DNA from: Haplosporangium gracile
Lineage: Eukaryota > Mortierellomycota > Mortierellomycetes > Mortierellales > Mortierellaceae
Length of the DNA stretch: 10,363 bases
Assembly: GCA_015499985.1 (NCBI GenBank)
Contig: JAAAUF010001206.1
Coordinates: 1 to 10,363, forward strand
Direction of reading: 5' to 3'
The position numbers were made by a program, and so were the translations under genes. Positions 1 through 7,618 of the stretch are shown here, piece by piece (position 1 is the first letter of the stretch; the number at the start of each line of letters is the position of its first letter). The notes below the pieces were generated by a model. That model was not told the DNA's origin and made no database searches. It saw nothing but the letters and a program-made list of their open reading frames with translations.

Positions 1-1023
1 GAAGAGATCGGAACACTGGAAGCTGAACTATGATGCTGGTGGTGCTGGTACGACATACGATGATGAGTCGTCGACATTGGGTCCGTCATCGCGTGGCTCG
101 AGAAGCCACTACCACCGTATCCAAGCGACCGTCCACGCTGATGCTGACTCACTTGCTGGTGTTGCATGTAATCGCTGCTCGCCTGACCGGGATCTTCTGC
201 GGCGGGGGAATCCGTATATCCTGGACCATTAGCAAAGGGAGGTAGGCCCGGGACCTGCTGTCTCATTCCATGTTCATAAACAGGCGACGCAGGGGTGTCG
301 ATCAAGGCAGCCCAATCTTCCGAGTTGGAGGGGATCGGTTTCAGACGATCGTCGTTGTTGTTATAATTGATCTGCAAAAGAAGAGGCGAGATACGACCCG
401 GAAGAGGTGAAACTCGACCAGGAATCAGACCTGAACTTCCATGAGATCCTCCTCGTAAATGTCCTCCTCCTAGTGGCCCTCGTCCGTCCTCTGCAGACAT
501 CGACATCCGAGTGGCAGATGTCGCCGTCGAGTCAGTACGAGAAATAATCGACATCCGGTCTCCAGCAATAGTCGAAGGAGCGCTCATTGTCGATGGTGGT
601 GGTGAAGCGTAATGGGAGAGTGATGGAGAAGGAGCCCTGTACATGCTTACCAGGCTTCCAGGGTGCGTAGAGGGAACAGGCGAGGGGATCCCAAGAGATG
701 GTACCATAGTCGATGGACTCTCTTGTTGATCGGGTACATAAACCATAGGTGGAGCTGAGTAAGCAGCTTGAGCAGAATAAGGATGTTGCTGCTGCTGCTG
801 CTGCTGCTGGGTTTGCGGGGTTTGCGCAGGAGGCTTGGACTGAGAAGCATATGAAGATTGAGGAACATATGTCGACTGGGGAACATACGTCGACTGGGGA
901 ACATACGTCGACTGGGGAACATACGTCGACTGGGGAACATAAGTCGACTGGGGTGTATACGTAGACTGCGGGACATAGGTGGTTTGGACATATGGTCCTT
1001 GTGACACAAACAATGGCTGCTGC

Positions 1024-1054
<31 letters not shown>

Positions 1055-2096
1055 GGGATTGTTGCTCAGGTGGGTGTGGATCTGACCGGCTGGACGGCCG
1101 CGGCGACAACGGCGCTTGGTCCTGAGCACTACCTTCGGTATAATGAGCCGCGTGTTGTTGTTGTTGTTGTTGTTGTTGTTGTCCTTGTCCAGGAATGACA
1201 GAAATGGGGATGCTCGGATTACCCTGTGAAGTAGGGGCGCTTGTGGTAGCGTTATTGGATGAAGAAGGAGTATGAGCAGTGAAGGGCGACCAAGAGGCTG
1301 TGGTAGGAGGTGGCGATACAGATCTAAACACAATGGACTGTGGTTGTTGCTGTTGTTGCTGCGACAGAGGGCTGGGCTCTGGAACGGGTGACGGCATAGA
1401 ATAAACAGTTTCGATGGTGGTGACAATGCTGGGAGGGGAGTGCTTGAGAGCCTCCTGGGCTGGTGGTGAAATAGGGCCAAGGACAGGAACAGTAGCAGCT
1501 GCAGAGGGAGGAGGCGGAGGAACTACAAAGGTATATTGGTCGGATAGATAGGAACCAAGTTCATCCGAAAGTGACAATGAAGTTGCGGTGTATTCAATAC
1601 GATGGGCCAGACCATGACTAGTAATGCTGCTGGTGGTGGTGCCACCACTGGCACTTCGTTCGACGTCTGGGCCTTCTCCTGGAGGCAATGCTGGCAGAGA
1701 CTTTTCGATGACAGCACTTTGCTGCTGTTGAAGTTGTTGCAGGTGTTGCGGCACATATCCATTGTTAGCAAGGCTGAGTCCAGCCATGGAAAAGTCCAGC
1801 CGATTAGTGGACGACTGGACGTAGGATTGACGCTTCAGATCATGCTGCAGGACGGACGGTGGAGGTGGGTATGGCTCGAATGAAGCCTGCTGCTGTTGTT
1901 GTTGTTGCTGCTGATGCTGGTGCTGGCACTGTTGTTGCATTGAAGTATAGACGGAAACTGGGGTCTGGAATGGCCGCTGCGTGTGGATAGGAGGAGGAGA
2001 ATAAAGGGCCTGCTGACTCGACTGAGACAGGGGTGAGGGCGATGCAGGTGTCCTTGCTCCTAGAGACGGCTCTACCACCGGAGATACGAACGACAT
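1..2096 (-). CDS. Gln/Pro/Ser-rich low-complexity protein, 3' end cut by window edge
   Basis: Reading from the ATG at 2096-2094 leftwards, the frame stays open for 698 codons to the window edge (last full codon 5-3) with no stop and no need for an intron. The protein starts MSFVSPVVEPSLGARTPASP and is rich in Gln, Pro, Ser and Thr throughout. It carries poly-Q runs of 9, 6, 9, 13 and 8 residues, a tandem TYVPQS hexapeptide array, poly-Pro, and a proline-rich KSLPALPPGE stretch that could be an SH3 ligand. I see no catalytic motif, membrane segment or signal peptide, and the visible part looks disordered. The start has adenine at -3 and is the first Met of the frame after a non-coding-looking, A-rich leader. 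The lack of introns contrasts with the two intron-rich genes to its right. Such composition is common in fungal transcription regulators and scaffolds, but no DNA-binding domain is visible and one could lie beyond the edge. I do not assign a function. Confidence 0.85.
786..809 (-). repeat. Poly-Q run 5 (8 Gln, mostly CAG)
   Basis: Eight Gln codons, seven of them CAG, just after the hexapeptide array in the reading direction. The change from CAA-pure to CAG-rich runs within one gene suggests the runs expanded independently. Confidence 0.9.
855..980 (-). repeat. 18-nt tandem repeat encoding seven TYVPQS hexapeptides
   Basis: In the frame of the minus-strand gene, seven consecutive hexapeptides follow the pattern T-Y-V-P-Q-S; the second has Thr in place of Val. 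In DNA the units are 18 nt long. The plus-strand units beginning at 871, 889 and 907 are identical, and those at 925, 943 and 961 differ by one to several bases. The near identity points to recent tandem expansion. The repeat sits between two poly-Q runs. Confidence 0.92.
1017..1055 (-). repeat. Poly-Q run 4 (13 Gln, mostly CAA)
   Basis: The longest glutamine run: thirteen codons, ten CAA and three CAG, followed towards the C-terminus by the hexapeptide array and preceded by SQQ-type residues. Confidence 0.9.
1155..1181 (-). repeat. Poly-Q run 3 (9 Gln, all CAA)
   Basis: Nine uninterrupted CAA codons on the minus strand (TTG on the plus strand). Pure triplet runs of this kind are prone to length variation. 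On the plus strand the same DNA gives a spurious poly-Val frame. Confidence 0.9.
1344..1361 (-). repeat. Poly-Q run 2 (6 Gln)
   Basis: Six Gln codons in the frame of the minus-strand gene, with mixed CAG and CAA. Confidence 0.85.
1887..1913 (-). repeat. Poly-Q run 1 (9 Gln, mixed CAG/CAA), preceded by a Gln/His stretch
   Basis: On the coding (minus) strand this is nine consecutive Gln codons, preceded by alternating Gln/His codons (about 1914-1931). CAG and CAA are mixed, so it is not a pure trinucleotide run. Confidence 0.9.
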
Positions 2097-2800
2097 CTTT
2101 GTTTGGATTGGCTGTCTTGTTCTTAAAGTGTTGTTGTGTTCTTAATCTTTTTGTTGTCAGGGTGTCAATGAAGAGGGAGTGAATGAATGCGAGTTTGATC
2201 TTGAAAAGGGAAAAATAGAAAGATGAGCAATGTGTTGTGTGTGTGTGTGAGTCCTTTGTATGCAATGTGGAATGGACTCAAGGGGGATGGGAATGGCGCG
2301 TTCAAGAAGAGGAGGAGGAGGAGAAAAGAGAAGAGAACAAAAAGGAGGTTGGAAGAAGGAATAGATATAGCGAGAGGGGAGTGGATCAATCGGAAAGAAA
2401 AAGAAGGGAAGGAAGGGAAGGAAGGGAAAATGAAAAGAGAGAAGAAATTTAAGTAGAAGAGGAAGGCAAGACGGAGCAACAGCCATGGCCCTCTGTTTCT
2501 CCTTTTCAAACCGAAACCCAGAAAGGGAGAAAGGGCGAAGAGCAAAGGTGACGAAGGGTACATTACAATGAACTGTAAGTCGATGTATGTATCGAGCAGG
2601 AGGGGGGAAAAAAAAGCAGATTTGTTGTTTTACTTCGCACAGTACATGTACAGTACATTTCATGCGGCATGCACATCTTAAAATAGTTTTAGTGGCCAGC
2701 AGGATCTTCGTCCTCCTCCCCTTCTCTCTCTTTACGCTTGTGCTTGCTACTTGTGCTTCGCGAGCACTGCACTGCATCCCTCCGCACTCGTGCTCATGAC
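2097..2800 (-). promoter_or_regulatory. Upstream region of the minus-strand gene, with homopurine tracts
   Basis: No convincing gene is seen here. In gene sense (minus strand) the region is pyrimidine-rich, as in the other two upstream regions of this window. It has uninterrupted tracts at 2304-2337 and 2392-2430, the latter with two overlapping copies of the 15-mer CCCTTCCTTCCCTTC (2403-2417 and 2412-2426), about 307 nt from the ATG. A GT/CA dinucleotide run lies at 2231-2250. A perfect 10-bp palindrome, GTACATGTAC, sits at 2642-2651. I found no clear TATA box. The transcription start cannot be placed from sequence alone. Confidence 0.5.
2392..2430. repeat. 39-nt perfect homopurine tract with 9-nt period
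   Basis: Only A and G occur on the plus strand across 39 bases, with a GGAAGGGAA-type 9-nt period. It is the inverse of the homopyrimidine tract at 3524-3588, so the two form large imperfect inverted repeats across the divergent intergenic region. Confidence 0.85.
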
Positions 2801-3480
2801 CCTATTTTTCATCCTTCTGTCTATCTATTTCTCTTTTCGCTTAGTTTTGTTCACGCGTGAAAATTGTTGCGACCGATTTGTTCTAAATAGTTTTGTTGAT
2901 GCATCATCAGTGGACGAGGCTCGCCAAACTGGCTGTTGATGAAACGGTAAAACATCAATCCTTAATTGTTTCATTACATACTGATGTGATAAAACATACA
3001 GCAGCACAAATTTGCCACCTGCTGAAATGCTCACAAAATTCATGGTTCCCCGTCAGGAACCTGACCCGATGTGTCGTCCGTTTACTTTATCCCCCATTTC
3101 TTTGTTCGACTCTCTCAACCCCGCAACACTGTTTGACATTCACAATCCTTGACCAGGTAATCAGCGCGAAAAAGAAAAAAAAAAAAAAGGCTTGTTTGCA
3201 AATCCATCGTAGCAAACAACAGCGTGGGATAAATAGATGGCGTATCCCTTGTTGTTCTGCATGGATCCATTCGAGATCCACAAACACAAACACGAACAAA
3301 CCACACGCAAGCAAGGGCTACGGCAAAGTGATCATGTGATCTATGTCGACTCTACTGGCGCAGACAAGGCAAAGGGCAAAGCGCAAATGGAGGCCTTTTT
3401 TGTTTTTGACCCTTGCACATTTGGCCTTCTCTTTTCTTGCCTTCAGTGGCTTTCGATTGCTTCTTTCTTTCGACCCTTTG
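2801..3480. other. Intergenic stretch without a supported gene
   Basis: Short frames occur on both strands, but none has a recognisable domain, coding-like composition or splice-consistent neighbours. Visible items are an A-rich 20-nt run at 3169-3188 with a single G, a TATA-like GATAAATA at 3228-3235, and an E-box-like TCATGTGA at 3332-3339. A short inverted repeat, TTGATG and CATCAA, flanks about 10 nt around 2935-2957. Confidence 0.5.
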
Positions 3481-3493
3481 TCTTGGCGCTCTA

Positions 3494-3672
3494 CTCTTCT
3501 CCTCTCTCCCTCTCTCCCCCTCGCCCTCCTTCTCCCTTCCTTCCCTTCCTTCCCTTCCTTCCCTTCCTTCCCTTCTCTCAGTCCCTTTTTTTGTTTTCCT
3601 TTTTTTTATCCTTCCTGGACCTTGCTCACCCTCGTCCCACCCTATATTTCCTTTCATTCCTCTCTCTACTCC
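3494..3672 (+). promoter_or_regulatory. Pyrimidine-rich upstream region of the NBR1-like gene
   Basis: The stretch just upstream of the start codon is nearly all C and T, including a perfect 65-nt homopyrimidine tract (3524-3588) and a 29-nt one (3494-3522). Inside it, the 9-nt unit TTCCCTTCC is repeated about five times (3541-3585), giving five overlapping copies of CCCTTCCTTCCCTTC from 3534 to 3584. CT-rich tracts near transcription starts are a known feature of many fungal promoters; that this one acts as the core promoter is an inference. Confidence 0.6.
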
Positions 3673-6600
3673 ATGAACTCCTCCTCCATGCTCTGCATCG
3701 TCAAGGCATCTCTCGGCGGCCAGCACCGACGGTTCACCCTCTGCTCCCTCGACCCTACCAATATCCACAACGAAACAGACAAACTCAGCTTCGAAGCCCT
3801 CCACTCTAAGGTGCGTCCTCCTTATTATGTTTTCATTAGATTTCTCTTTCTTGAAACTACCCACAACACCATGCTGATTCATGAACAACATCGGCTTAAT
3901 ACCAAGTGGAAGAATATAGAAAGTGCAAAATAGACAGCCTTCTTTTTGTTGTTGTTGTTTCTATTCTTGTTTCCAGCGGCTAACTAATAATGTTGCATTA
4001 CTTGACTCCTAATATATCAAATTAGCTCTGTACGCTGTTCAGCCAAGAGGCGCTGATGATCCAGTATGTGGAGCAGAGCGGGACCAAAAGGTTGATCCAG
4101 CGGGATGCCGATGTTATTGCTGCGGTGGTCTCCTCCAGCGGCCTTGTGCCACCATCAGCCACGTTGATGGTTCTCAAGTTGTCTGTGACCTCTTCTCCTT
4201 CGACTTCTGAGCCTCCTAAAGGTGAGTGTTCAGTTGCATTTTATTTTTTTGCTTTGCCATCACACTACTCTCACACCAACCCCCGACTCTCTCTCTCTCC
4301 GCAATCCGCATAAATGTTATTTTGCTCAACTGAGGCACGTGCCCATCGCCCATTTTTTTTTTCTATCTCCCCGACGTGTTTTTAAAACAAAAAAAAATTC
4401 TTCCCGACGTGCTGATCCTATCTAATTGATACATAGATGCTACCCCGAGCTGTGGCAAGACAAAGGCAAATCAGCACTGTGCAAAGGAAAAGTTCGAAAC
4501 GTGCAACAAGAAGGATGTCTGTAACAAGAAGGACACCTGCAAGAACAATAACACCGCCAGGAAGAACGCCTCCTGCAAGAACAACGCACCTAAAAAGGAT
4601 GCATGCAACAACAACAACAGCAACAACAAGAAGGGTGTCTGCAACAAGGACACTTGCGAGAAGGATGCTTGCGCAAAACCATACAAGAAGGCGCCCTGCT
4701 CTCCTAAGCCTTTCTACGAAGGTGAGTTCATCAGCAAATATTACAAGATCAAAAACAAAAACGAACACGCCAATACACTAAAGGACCACAAACAACGCGC
4801 GGCCATTGTTTTTAACTCTTCAAAACTTATCTGCATCTAATAGAGGCTGTGCACTCCAATGTTCTTTGCGATGTTTGTATGGACACCATCAAGGGCATTC
4901 GATACAAGTGCCAAAACTGTGACAACTACGACTTGTGCCAAGCATGTCACCCTCTCGCCGCTGAGCAATACCATCCCAAACACACCTTCACAGCCATCGA
5001 GAAGCCTCTCGGCAGCTCCAGTCGATCCTCAGTGACAGTCAACTCCTGCCCACGCCCAGAGGTCAAGCTCGTGGAGCATTCAGCCTATTGCGACATTTGC
5101 ACGGTCGTAATCACCGGTGTTCGCCACAAATGCTTCCAGTGCCCAGACTACGACCTTTGCCAAGAATGCCTTCCTTTGGCCAAAGTCCACCACAGGGGCC
5201 ACAGCTTTGTGCCTATCTCCCATCCGGGCGAACTGTCTATCAAGATCGATTGTACCCCTCACTATGGCATCGTCTGCGATGGCTGCGATGGCGAGATCAC
5301 CGGCATCCGCTACAAGGTAATGATTCACATCCAATCGATAGTTCAGCGTGATGATACTAAAGGCAAGTGTAGATTGCTAATTCTTGTCTTATATCTGGAT
5401 ATATATGCGTGTAATTAGTGTGGAAACTGCGCCGACTATGATCTTTGCGGCAACTGTGAGGCTTCGCCTTTCCACCGTCACGCTCCCAACCACATCTTCT
5501 TGAAAGTACGCCGACCTATTCACAGCCGCATGTCGCCAGCGGTTCCGCTTCTGCCCATAATGTACGAGAAGGGCTGGGGCAGAACCGCTATGGCGAACAA
5601 CTCCCGACAAGCTATGACTATGACGGACAATCTCCCTAAAATGAACCCTCTGCCGACCGCCCCTGAGTCTGTAAAGGCCATTACCCCAGAGAAGGTTGAT
5701 GCATCAGAATCGCATCAAAGCGATGCTGTCGTTCCGACTGTTCTCACGGTGGCACCAACTCTCGATGAAGTGCCGACCGTGCCCTCCGAACCAGTTGAAC
5801 CAACTGAGCCACTTGAACCAACTGAGCCGACTGAACCCGTTGTGATCCTGGCAGCGATGAGGTAAATATGCGACCCGTGAAAACACTGGGGCTATCTGTT
5901 TTTTAGGCACATTTGAAACCATTTCGCTCACTCTCTTCTTTTTCTTTATTTCGCAAATGTCAATTCTTCCTTCGTAGTGAGACTCAGAGTGAACTCGAGA
6001 CTCAGCCAGAGCCAGCTCTGGTCAGCAACGCTTTGTTTGTCAAGGATATCAACATCAACGATGGCACCACTATCCAGGCAGGTTCTCAGTTCCTGAAGAT
6101 TTGGGAGATGTCCAACCCTGGAGCAGGAGAGTGGCCCAAGGATAGCGTTTTGCAGTTTGTTGGAGGCGACCGTATGTTTGCTGATGTCGATGCGAACAAG
6201 GCCTGCCCTTGCTTTAAGATTTCTCTTGCTCCTGTTGGCGACTCTGTCTGTGTCACTGCTGATCTCAAGGCACCACCTCAGCCAGGTCGCTATGTCTCCT
6301 ACTGGCGCTTGGTTGCTCCTGACGGCGAGCCTTTTGGACACTGCATCTGGTGCGATATTATTGTTGAGGAAGGATCCGAGAGCGGCTCGGATTCGTTGAG
6401 ATCATCAACCATGATCTTCCCCGTTGTTGACTGCCATGACATCAAGAAGGCCTGGTCCCGGAACCCATCCAACCACGACGAGGTGACGGAGACTGGTTCC
6501 GTTAGGACTACTATTACGAACAACGCCCCAAGCACGCATACGGGTCCTCTTGGAGTTGCACCCTCAATGACTGACGACCAGCTTTCGACCACCTCTGGCC

Positions 6601-6773
6601 AGTACACGACCCACTCTCTGGCTTCGTCTATCCTTGGTCGTGATGAGTCTGTGGACGACCGCATTGACAATGACAACGACGATATTTCGACGGAGCGATT
6701 CTTTTCGGACGATGAAGAGTTTGTGGTAGTTGATACGGATGGAGAGCAGAGCGAGGTTGGACGCCGAGACTGA
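3673..6773 (+). CDS. NBR1: NBR1-type selective autophagy cargo receptor (PB1, 3x ZZ, FW, AIM)
   Basis: Exons 3673-3810, 4026-4221, 4437-4721, 4844-5316, 5419-5861 and 5978-6773 join in frame to 777 codons (776 residues, TGA stop); all introns are GT-AG. Domains: PB1 about 6-100, with K11, R19 and R20 on its basic face; Cys/Lys/Asn-rich linker 112-206; ZZ fingers at about 210-256, 285-331 and 347-394, each with six Cys (ZZ1: C215, C218, C229, C232, C238, C241) and a His pair; disordered linker with a PTEP-type repeat at 488-504; FW domain about 528-642, with its WP, RYVSYWRL and FG motifs; acidic tail with the Atg8-binding motif F760-V-V-V763 after DDEE. PB1-ZZ-FW is the architecture of NBR1, which delivers cargo to autophagosomes. 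There is no C-terminal UBA domain, unlike human NBR1. The start was chosen because PB1 begins right after it; M6 is an alternative. The cargo is unknown; ZZ or FW probably bind it, by analogy with the family. Confidence 0.93.
4437..4721 (+). other. Exon 3 of the NBR1-like gene: symmetric phase 1-1 exon for a Cys/Lys/Asn-rich linker
   Basis: This 285-nt exon has a phase 1 intron on both sides, so its removal would keep the frame. It encodes residues 112-206, exactly the segment between PB1 and the first ZZ finger, with 11 cysteines embedded in Lys, Asn and Asp and a loose C-N-K-K-D-x-C rhythm. The chosen frame is fixed by the phase of exons 2 and 4; the longer open frame in another register (starting at 4437) cannot connect to either neighbour. 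I do not recognise it as a known zinc finger, and the spacing is too irregular for ZZ or RING. Confidence 0.85.
5788..5838 (+). repeat. PTEP-like acidic/proline repeat in the ZZ-FW linker
   Basis: Seventeen residues alternate Glu-Pro with Thr, Val or Leu (E-P-V-E-P-T-E-P pattern). The DNA repeats GAACCAACTGAGCC-like units. It is likely an extended, charged spacer between ZZ3 and the FW domain. Confidence 0.8.
6708..6731 (+). other. Atg8-interacting motif (AIM/LIR), DDEE-FVVV
   Basis: Codons 756-763 read D-D-E-E-F-V-V-V, matching the aromatic-x-x-aliphatic core with acidic residues before it that defines canonical AIM/LIR motifs. Human NBR1 has a comparable acidic-Y-I-I-I motif. It lies 17 residues from the C-terminus in a disordered acidic tail, which suits binding. 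S755 just before the acidic run and T765 after the core both fit the casein kinase 2 pattern (S/T-x-x-E/D), so phosphorylation could tune affinity; that is an inference. Confidence 0.75.
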
Positions 6774-7454
6774 AAGGACTATCATTCTTCTTTTTGATGT
6801 AGAGCATGGGCCAAGCCCTCTGCAATCTGATACGAACTCTCTCTTTTTTCTGATTTTTTTTTACCATTGGAATGAAGAAAGATAACGGGAGACGGGCTCA
6901 CCTTTGTGGTCGCCCCCTTCCTCTTTCTTTTTTTTTGAAAGCTCGCCTTTTCGTTCACTTTTCAGGCTTGATATGCGATAGCTGAGAGAAATGAATACAA
7001 CAACAACACATACGAATAAAAAAAGAATGATGATAAGCAAAAAAAATTAATCGTTGAGGATAAGGCATTGGCGAGTTTCCCAATCCATTTCAAAACTCAA
7101 TGCCATCTAACTGAGTTTGTTAGAATAGAAAAGGGTTCAAGTTTTGTTTTTCTTTGAGTCGATCTCGCTTGATTGTAAAAATGGATGCACATTTGTTCCT
7201 TGTTCATTCGTTGGGGGGAAAGGAGACGGGAACAGGGAACTCGGGCCAAGTGGACAAGACACAAACACAACCACCCTTCCTCATTTTCCCCAAAGAAACG
7301 AGAGTAAAAAAGCACTGGCCATGGCGGCTTTTATTTTGATCCCGACTCTCTCTCTTTCTCTCTTTGCTCTCGCTTAGTTTGGCGATAAGGAAAGTAATGA
7401 AGAAGGATCCCAACAGGAAAGGGAGCAGAACAGACGCGCATGAGAAAAGATAGA
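6774..7454. other. 3' UTR of the NBR1-like gene and intergenic stretch
   Basis: No gene is supported here. The first part is T-rich and then A-rich, as expected for a 3' UTR. The remainder up to 7454 holds only short frames without recognisable features. Confidence 0.55.
7015..7020 (+). terminator. Candidate polyadenylation signal AATAAA
   Basis: A canonical AATAAA lies 242 nt after the stop codon of the NBR1-like gene, preceded by CAACAACAACAC and followed by A-rich DNA. Fungal poly(A) signals are loose, so cleavage could equally occur earlier in the T-rich stretch around 6840-6950. Confidence 0.45.
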
Positions 7455-7618
7455 CCCTCCCTCCCTTCCTTCCCTTCACCCCTTGCCTTCGTCATAAATA
7501 AGCAAACCGTGCTTGCTTCCCTTTCTTTTCATTCCCACCCTTTTCTTCCTTCTTCTCCTTTCACATTCATTTTCCCTTTTTTTTTTTTCCTCATTCCCAC
7601 ACATTCATCACTTTCAAT
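7455..7618 (+). promoter_or_regulatory. Upstream region of the glycogen branching enzyme gene
   Basis: A 23-nt homopyrimidine run (7455-7477) contains one exact copy of the 15-mer CCCTTCCTTCCCTTC (7463-7477). A CCCCT pentamer, the core of the yeast stress-response element, follows at 7479-7483, but five bases are too few to claim function. A TATA-like CATAAATA lies at 7493-7500, about 119 nt before the start codon, and the rest to the ATG is CT-rich. Confidence 0.55.

Noticed and set aside
749..1198. Plus-strand frames with poly-Ala, poly-Val and a repeated STGEHT unit
   Set aside because: Antisense readings of the poly-Q and hexapeptide repeats; no independent support.
647..1480. Open frame of 277 residues on the minus strand with poly-Asn and poly-Ser runs
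   Set aside because: It is a shifted reading of the same triplet repeats as the Gln-rich gene. The true frame is open from 2096 to the window edge with a consistent Gln/Pro/Ser composition; this one ends inside it.
2157..2777. Minus-strand frames with hydrophobic Phe/Leu/Pro/Ser-rich translations, membrane-protein-like
   Set aside because: Pyrimidine-rich upstream DNA always translates this way; there is no charged-loop pattern or splice-consistent continuation into the Gln-rich gene.
3169..3188. A-rich 20-nt run as the tail of a retroposed sequence
   Set aside because: No coding remnant, target-site duplication or element body is visible next to it; similar short A or T runs occur throughout the non-coding DNA here.
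3343..3672. In-frame upstream ATG that would add 110 hydrophobic residues to the NBR1-like protein
   Set aside because: The extension is mostly the Ser/Phe/Leu/Pro translation of a homopyrimidine tract. The PB1 domain begins immediately after the ATG at 3673, and cytosolic receptors of this family carry no such leader.
3352..3891. Minus-strand frame of 179 residues with a Glu/Gly/Arg repeat
   Set aside because: Antisense translation of the CT-rich upstream region and exon 1 of the NBR1-like gene; the repetitive residues come from the 9-nt tract.
4437..4781. Arg/Thr-rich 114-residue frame overlapping exon 3 of the NBR1-like gene
   Set aside because: Its frame cannot join the phase 1 donor at 4221 or the phase 1 acceptor at 4844; the Cys/Lys frame does both.
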